In this document: piece after piece, positions 31,601-43,080 of the stretch | How the letters are laid out: each line of letters starts with the position of its first letter | Position numbering within the stretch: position 1 is the first letter of the stretch | Source of the DNA: Eutreptiella sp. 'Long Island Sound 2002' | Taxonomy: Eukaryota; Euglenozoa; Euglenophyceae; Eutreptiales; Eutreptiaceae | NCBI GenBank assembly: GCA_964036045.1 | Contig: OZ038381.1 | Span: forward strand, 124,193,708-124,257,707 | Direction: 5' to 3' | DNA length: 64,000 bases | The notes under the pieces: model-generated | What the model saw: the letters and a program-made list of their open reading frames with translations, nothing else | What the model was told of the DNA's origin: nothing | The model's database searches: none | Position numbers and translations under genes: made by a program

Positions 31601-32815
31601 GACACGGGACATCCGCAACCCGCAGGATAGCCCTGTACGCGTGCCCCAGGAGCCCCTGCACCACTTCAGGCAGCTCTGCTATGAGGGCAGCCGTGACCCG
31701 GTTGGACCCCGGAGCTTTGTCGTCCGCCACGGCCTGTCTCACGGCGTCTTTAAGGTCCTGCAGGGTGTAGTCCCGCACCGACCTCCATTCCTCAGGCACC
31801 CCCCTGGGAATGTGGGCCCAGACCAGCCGCTCGAAGGCCGGCAGGTTTACTGGCCGCCTGGCGTACAGCGCCTCCCAATACCTCTGGACCTCGCCAATGA
31901 CGTCTGAGGCCTCCAAGAGCACCTTCTCCGACTCGCGGACCCGTACGGACCATAGGCCCGACAAGGCATAGTTCACCACGTTGATGGCACCCCGTATTGC
32001 CGTCCATCGGAGCTGCAGATCCGGTACCCTGCCCCGCCAAAAGTCCTTGATGGACCGGCGCCTGTTGCTCCTGAGGACACCCCGCAGCTCCTGCAAGCGT
32101 GTTTCTAGCTGGTGGAGCTGTCGGTCCAACGCGGCACGTAGGTCCTCCACCGAGGCGGGGGATAGGTCGGGGTCCACCCGCCGGAGGTGCTGTAGCAAGG
32201 CAGTCGCTTCCTGGGAGTGGAGTCCAGCCGCCGCCGCGTCCCGTTGCCACAGCTGATGGGCGCGCCAGGCCAGGGCCTGCTGATCTGAGAGGACCTGGGC
32301 CAGAGACGCCTCCGTCTCCGCCTGCCCGTACGGGTACTGCGGGTCCACGCCCGATGGCATGCGCACTCCTGTGACCCTGGACACGTCATCACGGAAGGCG
32401 TAGAGCAGGTCAAAGACCGCTTGCACCTCCGACGTGCCCATGGTGGCAGTGTCCTGGTGCGACGAGAGCCACGCCTGCAGCTGCCGATCCCCGCAGGCCT
32501 TCTGCAGTACTGCCGCTGCCGCCTCAGGAACCCCCGGGGAGTCCGGGCGTATGGCATGCAGCCTGCCTTGGGCGTGCGAGTAGGCCATCCTGGTGAACCT
32601 CTCCTTGCCGGCCACGGCCAGCGGGGGGTCCAGGACCACAGGGCCATGATCCGACCCCAGGGACGCTGGAGACCGCCCCAGCGCCAAGTCTGGGCGCTCA
32701 CGCGCCGCCCATGGGACCAGAGGCGAGTTCAGAAGGAAGGAGCCCAGTCGGTGCCCTGCCCTCGTGGGCCTCCTGTCCTCCTCCCGTTCCGGGCCTGTCC
32801 TGTGGAAACCACAAT
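31575..32815 (-). pseudogene. LINE endonuclease C-terminus and RT linker
   Basis: Minus-strand frame. SLGSDHGPVVLD (about 32660) is the last conserved block of the APE-type endonuclease (SDH), after which about 300 residues of helical linker end in DDKAPGSNRVTAALIAELP, the usual start of the LINE RT region (DKAPGxDG). The earlier endonuclease motifs are missing because the copy begins at about 32815. Confidence 0.75.
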
Positions 32816-33100
32816 AGTCCCATATATAAACCTCTTAAGTTCTCTTACACCAACTTTCAAGACCCTGGTCAAAACCTTCAGATCGGCAATGAGCAACAAC
32901 CGGCCTTCACCAGAAACAGGCAGTTGTACCTTCGGTGTTGCACTAGTCTGCAGGACTAGAAAGACCACAGTATTTCGATGATGCTTTGTAGAGCAAGACG
33001 CATGGAGCTGATCTTCTTGGTAAAGCTTCAACAGTTGAACCGTAGGATCACCCTCTATGTGTTCAGCTTCAACCTTTCGCGGCTGTGTCTCTGCAGTCAC
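32729..33100 (-). CDS. possible extra exon/read-through frame next to the LINE end
   Basis: Minus-strand frame with PRKVEAEHIEGDPTVQLLKL and KLYQEDQLHASCS, natural-looking protein that lies in the same frame as the 33155-33654 gene after its TGA. A GTGACC donor at 33166 and an AG acceptor near 33090 could join them in phase. The last 30 codons cross into LINE sequence. It could be a third exon, or simply diverged non-coding sequence. Confidence 0.25.
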   Translation of the reverse strand: MTAETQPRKVEAEHIEGDPTVQLLKLYQEDQLHASCSTKHHRNTVVFLVLQTSATPKVQLPVSGEGRLLLIADLKVLTRVLKVGVRELKRFIYGTIVVSTGQARNGRRTGGPRGQGTDWAPSF

Positions 33101-33154
33101 AGTACACCCGACCCCAATGTTGACAACAGCACTGCGGTACCGTGGACAACTCTG

Positions 33155-33654
33155 TCAGGTCACCGGAACTTGTGCCTCTCCCTTGCATGGGGCAAACCTC
33201 GGTACAATGTATCCATTATCCTCAGCATCCTTGCAGACGTCAGCGCAGAGTTCCTCCGCATGTGAACTGGACTGTTCGGAACAATAAGTCCAGATGTCTG
33301 CTGTCTCGCTCAACGCCTTGCATGCATAGCGCTTTTGCTTCTTCAGCTCCTGAAACGGGAGAGGTCCGTTGACGGGTTCAGTGAACGTTCACTAAAGCTT
33401 CAATGGTGCCTTCAAAAAAGCATTCCAGCCATACACACCTTCAACAGTCTACAGCACGCCACCTGTATTCTTTCGTCACGGCCCGTCGGGTTGAGATCTT
33501 GGTCCGCAGCCCAAGCATCTTCTTCTTCACTGACAGCGTCACCTTCTTTGCCTCTGCTCTGTTCGTCTCTGCTGTCCTCTGCTGCACACACACAGAGTCC
33601 ACAAGAGGTGACGATTGTTGACGATGCAATATAGACGCTGTAGAAAAGCTTCAT
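33155..33654 (-). CDS. small spliced gene, putative secreted Cys-rich protein
   Basis: Two exons on the minus strand, 33654-33439 and 33349-33155, joined by an 89-nt GT-AG intron (AAG|GTGTGTATGG ... CCGTTTCAG|GAG). The junction is phase 0 and both exons are open, giving 136 residues ending in TGA. The N-terminus MKLFYSVYIASSTIVTSCG plus LCVCAA looks like a signal peptide. The mature part is acidic (SEEEDAWAADQD) and then has seven Cys, with spacings CC, C, C, C-x3-C, C. This would suit a small secreted, disulfide-stabilised protein; I know no family for it. The LINE begins about 340 bp downstream. AT-richer composition than the neighbouring elements supports host origin. Confidence 0.45.
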
Positions 33655-34199
33655 GATCCAAAATGCACATTAGCAGGGTTTTAGTCCCAAGTCGTTCAAT
33701 TTTGTTTCAACATTTGTTAAACCCCTGCTGGCCTCTTCTGGCGCGGCAGTTCCGCTTGCTGCAACAGCAATGCCAATTGTTCAATTTTCACACCGTTTGA
33801 CGGGGAATTAGAGGAACTGAAGAAAGACACCATCAGGTGTCATTGTAACGTTTGTTTAAGAACTCTTTTCAAACACACTCCGCTTTCAATTGTTTTGGAT
33901 AAAGTTGTATGACTGGTCATTGGCAATTCATTGAAGCTTCATTGAGACTGTCAATGGTGGCTTCAATGAAGGCCTCATTGAAACCTCAACGAGGCTTCAA
34001 TGAAAGCTCGGGTTAAGCCCGAGGGTTGGTTAGTTGTATAAGCATCATGTATTTTGACGTTAATAGTGGTTGTATCCAAAAGGATCTCACGACAATAAGG
34101 AAACAGGCATCCCATGGTGCAACCGCGCGGTGACACCGTATCAGGCTCCATGTCATCCATTTTGGCACCATTTTTCACAATGCTCGGGTGTACAAAATG
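33655..34199. other. AT-rich spacer with CTTCAATGAAG-type repeats
   Basis: No gene. At 33930-34010 there are six or so copies, in both orientations, of TTCATTGA/TCAATGAA, forming short hairpins. This may be promoter territory of the small gene to the left. Confidence 0.35.
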
Positions 34200-35265
34200 C
34201 TATGTGAGGGCAGGTGGGGGCGGAAACCACAGAGGGCGGGAGACACTGCGGGGCAGGAAAAAAACAAGCAGAAAAAAAACAAAAAAGGGGGGGCAGCAAG
34301 ATAGCACAGAAGGCTGGAAAGCACAAGGAGGCGGGAAACAAAGGGAAAAAGGAGGGAAGAGCGGCGGGTGGAAGCAAACCAACGCGCCAAGACCTGGGGC
34401 ACCCAAGGCTGGAAACCACAACGAGCCGGAGCCAGCGGGGGCGCGGAACAAAGGGGAAAAAAAAGAGGAAAGGGGGAAAGCGTTAAGCAAAGAAAAAAAC
34501 AAGGCAAACTCAGCCAGAGGGGGCCGAGCAAACTAAAAGTGACGAGAACGGCAAATAGAAGAGTGAGGGGCACCAAAACGCGCCCAGGAGGCCGACCCAC
34601 TCAGCCTGGCTAACAAGAGCAAGCAAACGCACCCATTCACAGGACTTCGGTGTGGCGTCTTACAGCCAGAAAGGTGAGTGCCTGACGTCCACATGGAACA
34701 GGCCAAGTGCACCGGCCAACGACTGCGTTGAAAGGCGGATGGCACGGGGCACGAGGCGTGAGTGACCGCCTCCACACACGCCGAACGACCGCAGCCCAAG
34801 CAGCTTGAGACCAAAGCCAGAGGGACCTGCCAGAGACAACCCCACAGCGGGGCCCGAACGGGTACGACGCAGGGCAACCCAAGCGCCCCAACCGCGGCGG
34901 GGGCCAGCGGTAGGCACCAGGAACCCGGTTTTCGGCCGGCCCCCACATGTCCCGCGCCGCCGCCCAGTGAATCTGGGGGCGTAAGCCCCCAGTAGGGGAC
35001 CGCACCACGGCAACGGGAAAGCCGACCGGAGAAACGAGAGGAACCGGACCAGATGAGACGCTGGCACCAGCACCTGGCCAAGAGGCACGCCAGAGTGGCA
35101 CACCGCCGGGGATAACAATGTCGCAGGGACAGGGTTGAAGCAACAATGGCCAGGGGGTGCCGCTAACCCCAGGAAAGCGCGCACAACACTCGCAGAACCA
35201 CGGCAAGGGAGGAGGAGCATAGCAACACCCAGCGCACACACAAACACACCTACAACAACACCCCA
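34200..35265. other. purine-rich then mixed spacer
   Basis: 34200-34560 is A/G-rich on the plus strand (runs of A6-A8 and G6-G7). From 34560 to 35265 base use becomes even. Long minus-strand frames are present, but no domain is recognised and they run on into the minisatellite. Confidence 0.35.
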
Positions 35266-36950
35266 GCGAGGAGTGGCGGGTCGGAAGCAAAACGCATACA
35301 CAGACGAACACACCACATTTCCCAGCCAGGATTTTCGGGGAGAAGCCAACACCCGCACCCGAACACATGCACCTTATATCGCAGCCAGGATTGGCGGGGT
35401 ACAGGCAAATCGCGCACACAAACACACACACCAGATCACCCCAGACAGGATTGGCGGACTGAAGCTCAAAACGGCACCCCGACACAAGCACCGCAGACCA
35501 CAGCCAGGATTGGTGGGGTACAGGCAGAGCACGCACACAATCACACACACCCCAACACCCGAGCCAGGATTGGCGGGGTGAAAAGAAAACCCGTACCCAG
35601 ACACAGACACCACCAGTCACAGCCAGGATTGGCAGGGTGAACCAGAAACTCTCAGCCAAACACACACACCACAGACCAAAGCCAGGATCGGCGGGGTAGA
35701 GGCAGAACACGCACATAAAGACATCCACCCAACACCCAACCATCATTGGCGGGTTGAAGGCAAAACCTGCACCAAAAAACCAATATTGCACACCCCAGGC
35801 AGGATTGGCAAGGTGAAGCCAAAATCGCAGCCAAACACACGCACCACAAACCCTAGCAAGGATTGGCGGGGTACAAACAGAACATGCACAAAAAGACAGA
35901 AACCCCACACCCAAGCCAGGATTGGCGGGGTTAAGGCAAATCCCGCACCAAAACACACGTACCCCACACCCCAGCCAGGATCGGCAGAGTGAAACCAAAA
36001 CCAATACCCCAGCACACAGACCACAAGCCCCAGCCATGACGGGCGCGGTGAAGCCAGAACCAGCACTGGAACACACACACCGCAAACGCCAGCCAGGATT
36101 GGCGGGCTAAAGCTTAAACCCGTACCACAACGCACACACCACAGAAACCAGCCAGGAATGGCGGGCCACATCTGGACCCGCACCTGAACAGACTGACTGC
36201 AAACCCCAGTCGGAAAAGACGGGGTACCAACAGAACGCGCAGCCAAACCCACAAACCCGTACACCGCAGCCAGGATTGGCCGGTTTGCGGTAAAACGCGC
36301 ACCCAAACCCATGTACCAAAGACCCCAGCGTGGACTGGCGGGGTACAGGCAGAACCCAGACACGAACACATCAACCCCACACCCCAGCCAGGAATGGCGG
36401 GCTGAAGCCAAAGCCTGCACCCAAAAGTGTGCACCAAAAACCGCAACGAGGACCGGCAGGGTACATGTAGCACCCGCACACAAAAGAACACACCCCACAC
36501 GCCAGCCAGCATTGGCGGGGTACAGCTTGCACGCGCCCACCAACACCGACACCCTACGATCCAGCCAAAACTGCTGGGGTGCAGCTAAAATCCGTACCGG
36601 AACACACACACCACAAACCCCAGCCAGCAATGGCAGAACATAGGGAAAGCCCGCACCCCAACACACACAGCTGACATCCCAGCCAGCATTGACGGGATGA
36701 AGGCAAAACCTGTACCCTAACACACACACCACAAATCCCAGCCAGAAATGGCGGGGTCAAGGCGAAACATGCACCCAAATACCCGCACCCCACACAGCTG
36801 CTAGGATTGCCGGGGCCAAGACAAACCCCGTACCCAAAAGCAAACACTACACACCGCAGCCAGGATTGGCGGGGCAAAGGCCAATGCCCGTACCCAAAAC
36901 ACAAGAACCACAAACGCAGCCAGGATTGGCTGACTGAAAACGATAAACCA
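35266..36950. repeat. minisatellite, 58-60 bp unit, about 28 copies
   Basis: The core CCAGGATTGGCGGGGT recurs at 35385, 35445, 35504, 35564, 35623, 35682 and so on to 36860 and 36920, followed by a Cys/Ala-poor A/C-rich half (CACACACACCACA). Units are diverged. The minus strand stays open over long stretches because the unit has no stop in two phases, giving peptides with W-L-G-C-G-V-C-V repeats. I treat these as by-products. Confidence 0.85.
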
Positions 36951-37006
36951 ACCCCGAACACACGCCCCACACAACAGTAGGACGCCCTGTATGTTTTGAC
37001 CCATAG

Positions 37007-37819
37007 TAAGTATATTGTAAACACTCATTATGGACACTTCAATTTAGCTATGTGCCATTTCTTTGGACGTTGGCGCCTCATTGGTTCATATGTCCCAATA
37101 TTGGCATTCATGCACTTTTCCCCGTTTTTTAATAGCCAACAAAGGTTGAAGTGTTCAAAATCATTTTCCAATGCTTTGAACTTATTCCCTTGATGCTATT
37201 GGGATATACAGACCGGAGCAACCTCCATGCTAAAGCCCAAAGTCCATTTCTCTTGAGATTCGAAGATGCGACTTTTGCAGTGACCACCTTTTGGACCATT
37301 TTTCGCGTTCTTGACCAAAATGGTCCCGAACTCCTTCTTCCCCTGATCTCCCCCCGAGGCTATGTGCGCTCCTTGTTCAATTTGAAAGGCAATTTACAAA
37401 GAGTACAAGAACCCTCCTCAAATAGGGTATGAGCAATGTCTCCTGGCCTTCGGATGGGAGATACATGGAAGCCTTATTTTGACGCATATTGCTGCTTGTC
37501 AATTTAGGTGTGCTATGTTTCGCTTGGGTGAAAACATACCTAGAGGTAGCCTGTGGGGCTGGTATGGTGCATGTATGGACACATCAGTGCCATTAGCGTT
37601 TAGCATTTTTGTGTCCGTTCCGAGTGGCCATGGTCGTGGACATATGGGATCATGAGTGTGGGCTCTTTCCGCCATGCTTCGCCTCTTTGCCAAATTTATG
37701 CCGTGTTTCGATTCTCATATCTCCATTTGCCGAGAGTCCTAGCTGGAAAAGGCGCTTCATTCTTGTAGCAGGTGACCAAGGGTCGATCACCATGTGTCAT
37801 TGTATTTACTCCTTCAACC
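37007..37819 (+). repeat. direct repeat, left copy (813 bp)
   Basis: Matches 43816-44681 with scattered substitutions. Starts TAAGTATATTGTAAACACTC and ends CTCCTTCAACC. AT-richer than the DNA it flanks. It could be an LTR of the C-rich block between, but no polypurine tract or primer site was found and the termini are not clearly TG...CA in both copies. Confidence 0.7.
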
Positions 37820-37872
37820 AGGGGGGACCTGCTGTCTACGGCGGACCCAGCGGACCATGCCTGGACCGTTGC

Positions 37873-38600
37873 CATGGCCACGAGCCACGCACCCCTGCCC
37901 CTCCAAAGCCTGCCCCTACGCTACAGCGGGGGCGGCGTGAACGTAGCGGCCCGCCACATCCTTCTTGCCCTTTACCTCCACCACCCTGGCCTCCACCTCC
38001 CGGACCAACAGCTCCCGGCCCTCAAAGCAGCAGCCCCGGCGCCGGAAGCGTGGGCTGAGACGGCACCAGATGAGGTGGCAGACTACCTCAGGCGCACCTG
38101 CCGCGCATTCAACACCGCTTCCGGCGGCCAGAAAGAAGCACCCTACCCGCTCAGCGCACTCCTCTACCCGGCACAGTCCCTCCATCCCTCACTGCTGGGG
38201 CCCCCGGAGGGCTGGGCGTCCTTTCGGAACGCCCACCTGGCCGCCCCCAGTGAAGCCGCTGCCGCACAGATGGCCACCGCAGACCAGGGCGCCTACGTCA
38301 GGGGCCTCGAGGCATGCCTCAGAGAGGCGCATTGCTGGCACACCAGCGCCCCGTCATCCCCACGGGGACAGGGGGTGTCACCTGCCCCCGATACCCAGCA
38401 AGCCGAGAAGGCCAAGACGGGCCAAGGGGCCCACCAGCGCGCCCGCAAACAGCGCGCGGCACCCCTGACTGGGATTCATACCCAGCCACACCGCACCCCC
38501 TCACTTCCAAGGCACCGGAGCACACCTGCAGCAACACCCTCACCAGCGCCCACCACCAACGTTGTACGGCGGCACCCTAGCCCGGCAGCCTGGCACCCTG
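37873..38600 (+). CDS. unknown Ala/Pro-rich reading frame
   Basis: Plus-strand frame beginning MATSHAPLPLQSLPLRYSGG with helical segments NVAARHILLALYLHH and DEVADYLRRTCRAFN, then a basic, Pro-rich tail. It begins within 60 bp of the left direct repeat and loses coding character at about 38600, where the strand bias flips. No family is recognised; a structural protein of the surrounding element is possible. Confidence 0.35.
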
Positions 38601-39870
38601 ACACAGTCCTCTGTGTGGGGCCGGCTCTGGCCGTGAGGCGTGGCAAGCGGGGGGCTCTCGTGTCGGGCGACATGGATGAAGGCGTCGAAGAGGAAGTGTC
38701 GGACACCCTCTGCCAAGGTGGCCACCTGGACGAGGGTGGCCCCCTGGATGCGTTGGATGGTGCCCGAGGTGTGGAGCCGTAGCACCTCCTGGTCTCCGAG
38801 ACCCCGGAGGTGCTGCGGTGTTGCTGCGGGGTTGTGGAGGGTGTAAGGCTCGGCTGCTGCGGGGGCTGGTGGCGCGGCGTGTGGCGAGGGGGGTGGTGTG
38901 GGCCAGGGAGGGGGGCGGTTGCCATTGTCGCCTGTGGGGTCTGGTGATGGGGTTCCCCTCGGTCGCCGCTGGAGGGGGGGCTCGTGGTGGTGTGTGTCGG
39001 TTGGGGTGGGGGGTGGTGGGGGTTGGTGGGGGTCTCCGTGTGGTGTGTCAGTGGTCCGGTCCCGGGGGGGGGGGCGGGGGAGGATGATGTGGGGGTGGCA
39101 CTGCCGGTGGGGGGGGGGGGCGGGGGGGGGGTGCAGTGCTGGATGGGAGTCTGGGCGTCCCGCTGGGTCTCGTGGCTGTTGTGTGTGCGTGTCGTGCGGT
39201 CCTCGCGGTCCCTGGCTGGCCGCGGTGTCCAGGTGGGAGGTGTTTGCCTGGGCATCCGAGGGGGCATGTGGTCCATAGGCAGCAGATGGCTGCTGGTTGG
39301 CGGTGCTCGCTAGCATGGGTTGCCGTTGAGGGGGTTGCCGGTGGTGGTGGGATGCTCCCTGTAGGCCCTGGTGCTGGTGTTGCGTGTGCAGGGCCCCCCG
39401 CGGGTCTTTTGCGGGCGCATGTTTGCCCGAATGTTGCGACCCTGTGCAGTGGGGGCCTCAGATGGTGCTGGAATGTGTGGTGGTGGTGGTGAGGCTTTGC
39501 CCGCTGTATGTGGTACCACGGTGCCCGTGGGAACGGTGGCAAGGGCTGGTGAGGGTGGTAGTTGTGTCTGTTGTACACGTGATGGTGTGGTGCGGTCCAG
39601 TGCGTCGCTTGGGGTCGGTGGCCTGTCGGGGCCGGCTGCGCCGGGGCGTGGTGCTGATGGAGCTGGTGGGCGTGGCTTTAGTATTAAGGCATCAGGGGCT
39701 AGGGGTCGGGGGCGGCGAGGGCGTGCTGATGATGCTGGTGGTGCCACGCTCCCAGGTCTGTGTGAATGGTGGTCCCTGTGCGGCGTGGATACGTGCCGGT
39801 AGTGGTCTCTGGCCATCGACCGGGGGCGACACCTTGTCAGACACCCCGAGCCGGTGCGGATGGACAACAA
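38600..39870 (-). other. segment with inverted strand bias
   Basis: The plus strand is G/T-rich here, whereas 37.87-38.6 kb and 39.9-43 kb are C/A-rich. The minus strand carries frames 39870-39310 and 39316-38540, Pro/Thr/His-rich, the latter with EVLRLHTSGTIQRIQG and LAEGVRHFLFDAFIHV near its end. The simplest reading is that this 1.27-kb piece has been inverted within a larger coding block. Confidence 0.4.
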
Positions 39871-39936
39871 GGGCCGCAGCCGCTACCCTAGGCCAACATT
39901 GCCCGACCCCCACCCAGCACCACCCCAACGGACAAC

Positions 39937-41397
39937 ATGGCTTGGGAAAGAAGGAAATGGGTCGACCGTGTGACCTCCCTGAGCAACTTCAGGGACCACG
40001 TCCCGGGTGTCATCCCCAGCCCCAACAACCGGCATCCAGCCCCCTCAACGTACATGACCCTCATGTACAACAGACACTACACCCTCTCCACCACGCACTA
40101 TCATGCACCAAGCGACACCTGGCTGGTCCACGGTACCGACTCCCTCCTCCCCGCCGACTACACCCCCCCTCCGCACAACCGGGGCGATGACACGTACACC
40201 AGGGAGGACGAGCCTGACGACCCCCACATCCGGGGCACGTGGGAGCGCAGGTCCCTGGACACGCTGCTCTCCATCCGCAGCCGCAACCAGGCCCTTGGCA
40301 GGGCGATATACTACCTTGCCAAATGCACCCAACTGACCTGGCAGATCCACGCAGAGCAGTGGATGTGGAAGGTCACCCTGCGTCCCCAGCGGAGGGAGGC
40401 TAGCCTGAACCGCAGGGGACCCAGCCCCCCACACCCCACCACCATACAGCTCTGCCCGTACATGGTGGCAGCTCGCCTCATGACCCTTCTGTGGCCGGGC
40501 CCAGATACCCCCTCCCAGAAACTTCCTCGACCTCACAGATCAGGGCATCCCCGGCCTCCAGCAATGCTTCTTTGGCACCCTCGAATGCCTCCAGCAGACG
40601 CAACCACACGTCTTGGAGCTGAAGTGGACCCCTCCCAGATACCCCACGCACCCGCTCAGCCGAGACGACACCACGACGCCACCGCGCACCACACATGACA
40701 CCACCCACAACACCAGCACCGGCACGCACACCGGACACCAAGGAAAAAGAGCGCACACACCCAATGCTCGAACCCGCACCCTCGTCCTCATTACCCACAG
40801 GACCCCGCATCCAGCGCCCGCCCCCGCCGTCCGGGACCCCCCTCTGTCCCCCAAGTCCGTGTCTCCCGCCTCTGACGCCACGACCTCCACAACCACAACC
40901 ACCTCATCCACCTCCACTACCACATCCTTGTCCAGCACACCACCCCCAAAGCTGCAGAGAAATTACCCCAGCGGGCCCCGAAACCCTTTTCCACCGCAGG
41001 CCCCCGCGCCGCCAAGCAGGGCGGCGATACACCCCAGCGACGCCCCCGCCCACAGCCTGGCCGAAACCCAAACCACCGCCAAGCAGCCACCGAATCCGGT
41101 CGCCGCACCGCGGCCCCAGCCCGCTGCCAAACCCAAGCCCAAGCCCAAGTCCAGCGCCGCGACAACAGCGCGAAACCAGCCCCCTGAGGACGTCCTCTAC
41201 AACCTCCAGCCCCAGCCACCCCAGACGCGGTGGCAGCAGCACCCGGCACAGCGCCCCCCCGACATCACTGACGCCGCCGCCACCACTCTCATGGCGGAAC
41301 GCGCCGCGGCCGAGGCGCCACACACCTCTTCCCAGCACCACTCAAAACCTGCACCCCAGCCCCAGGGACCGCCTCCAACCAGATCAGAGCACCGCTA
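39937..41397 (+). pseudogene. unknown protein of the C-rich element, frameshifted
   Basis: The frame 39937-40698 starts MAWERRKWVDRVTSLSNFRD and is well composed (TYMTLMYNRHYTLST; SRNQALGRAIYYLAKCTQL; YMVAARLMTLLW). Near 40505-40520 a slip in a C-run moves it to the frame FLDLTDQGIPGLQQCFFG that continues as the Thr/Pro-rich 40613-41397 frame. Original length was about 480 residues. No catalytic motif or zinc finger is seen. Together with 37873-38600 and 41690-42141 it probably belongs to one mobile element. Confidence 0.4.
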
Positions 41398-41437
41398 GGG
41401 CCAACCAGCAGCCTCCCCGCCCCCCTACCAGCCCCTG

Positions 41438-42141
41438 ATGTCTGCCCACACCCAGCAGATGCGCCGCTACCGCCGCCCTCGCGGGTCCCAACCCAACCAC
41501 GGATGGGAGACCGTGTCCCCGTACCAACAGGTCCGTGTCCCCTCACACCCCCGCTCCCCAAGCACTGCATCCTACTACGAGGACTCCCACGGGCCCACCA
41601 CCGCCACCAGTCCCCAGGACCCCACCACACACACCCACGCCAACGCCCACACCTCCGTCCAAGGGCACCGCCCCGCCAATGGACTGTGGTAGCCCCGCTG
41701 AACCCACACGCAGCTCCGGGAGCTGTGTAACTGGGCCCTGGCAGGGCCCTCCCTCGAGGGCCTGGTGCCCCGACCCCGCAGGGGGTCGGCGAAGAGCTGT
41801 CGCCTCCAGCCAGCGGACGGGTGGATGTCGCAGGCTGCATGGGAAGCCATGCTGGCCGATGCGCTCTGTCCCCAAGGAGTCCAGCCCCGCGAGCTCCCTG
41901 CACCCCAGGACCACCCGTATGTCCTGCGACGCATCCGGAAGACCCTCCAGGAGACACGAAGAGGGAGGCGCCTGTGGGACATCACCGCGAACCGACCCGC
42001 ACACACAGACAGCCTCTTGCTCAAGCGTCGACGCACGCACACCGGCAGCACTGGCACCACCCAGTCCTGCAGCACCCCAGACACCCCGCGCGCCACACAA
42101 CATGACGTGCCTGAACCCCCGGCCAGCGGCCCCCTGACCTA
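41438..42141 (+). CDS. unknown short frames downstream
   Basis: Two plus-strand frames: 41438-41692 (MSAHTQQMRRYRRPRG) and 41690-42141, the second with LRELCNWALAGPSLEGL, MSQAAWEAMLADALCPQ and YVLRRIRKTLQETRRGRR, a plausible helical domain. They are separated by a stop at 41690. Function unknown. Confidence 0.3.
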
Positions 42142-43080
42142 ATCCCACGGGGAGTTACTCCCTGGGCCGCGCCTGAGCCAGCAGCTGGTGACGCTCCCTG
42201 CCGCCACAGCCGAGCAACCCGGGCTCTGAGCCGCGAATGAATCTGCCCCGCTAGCCGCAGGGCACCATGAACCACCGCGACCTGCACCTGCCCCGGCCAA
42301 TCCCGACAATGCCCGGGGCACTCGACCGGCCAACGACAGCAACCCTGCCCGCCGGCCGAGCCGCCCGGGGGCCGACTCAGCCCAACGACCCGCCCAGTGT
42401 CACCCCCTGCAGTGACCCATGGCTACCCGCTACCAAGCCAGCCACCGCCGCGAAACATTACGCAGAACCCCACGCAGAAGAAGCCATGCGAACTGGGAGC
42501 CGATGAACACCTACGCGCGCGCCAACGGGCACCCTCTGCGACCAACGGCGCCGAATCCAAGCTGGCAGCCGTCAAAACTGCCTAACTCGCCAACGCCGCC
42601 TAGCCCCAGCCGAAGCCAAATCATGAGTCGAGCAGCACGAACCACACCCTGCAACTTCTAACCCTCCGATCCTGACCCAACCCACCGAGGCAGCACAGTC
42701 CTGCACCCACAGCCCACACGACCGCCTAAGCAGCCAGCACCACCAGACTAGCCAAGACGCAAAGAGAAAACTAACCGAACCCACCCTAACCCGCACCCAT
42801 GTACATCAGGACGCGCGAACCGCAACCCTGGGGCGCGACCGCGGACAAAGCACCGACGACGCACACCCCAACAAAAAACGCAGCACTGCTGCACCGCTGC
42901 ACCATATGCCCATGCCTGTGCCTGCAGTGTGCACGCGCCCCCTTGTCCATTTTTTTTCTCTTCAATAAAAACAACAAGGGGGGATAAGCAAACGCGAGAA
43001 AGCAAAAAAAAGTACAGAGCACACACAAAAAGACAAGGGCACCAAAGAAAAAACACGAAAAAAAAGGGAGCAGGGGGGGG
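42142..43080. other. C/A-rich non-coding segment
   Basis: No domain seen. An A-rich stretch at 42950-43075, with several A6-A8 runs, borders the inverted repeat copy that follows. Confidence 0.4.

Larger units (their letters stand above)
26223..32815 (-). mobile_element. 5'-truncated LINE (RT, RNase H, zinc knuckle, long C-terminus)
   Basis: Non-LTR retrotransposon on the minus strand. It starts inside the endonuclease (32815) and runs through linker, RT, RNase H, zinc knuckle and a 500-residue C-terminal region to a 3' end at an A-run. 5' truncation is typical of target-primed reverse transcription. Frameshifts near 31570, 31440, 29170 and 28385 make it inactive. I could not find matching target duplications at the two ends. 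Confidence 0.85.

Noticed and set aside
32815-32835. Target-site duplication of the LINE
   Set aside because: The sequence at the 5' truncation point has no match next to the A-run at 26223.
34637-36732. 482- and 329-codon proteins on the minus strand
   Set aside because: They are open mainly because the 58-60 bp unit lacks stops. The unit length varies, so the phase drifts, and the peptides resemble no protein. Kept only as a finding to test.
35266-36950. CRISPR-like array of regular repeats
   Set aside because: Units are contiguous and diverge along their whole length, with no constant repeat and unique spacer, and the context is eukaryotic. It is a minisatellite.
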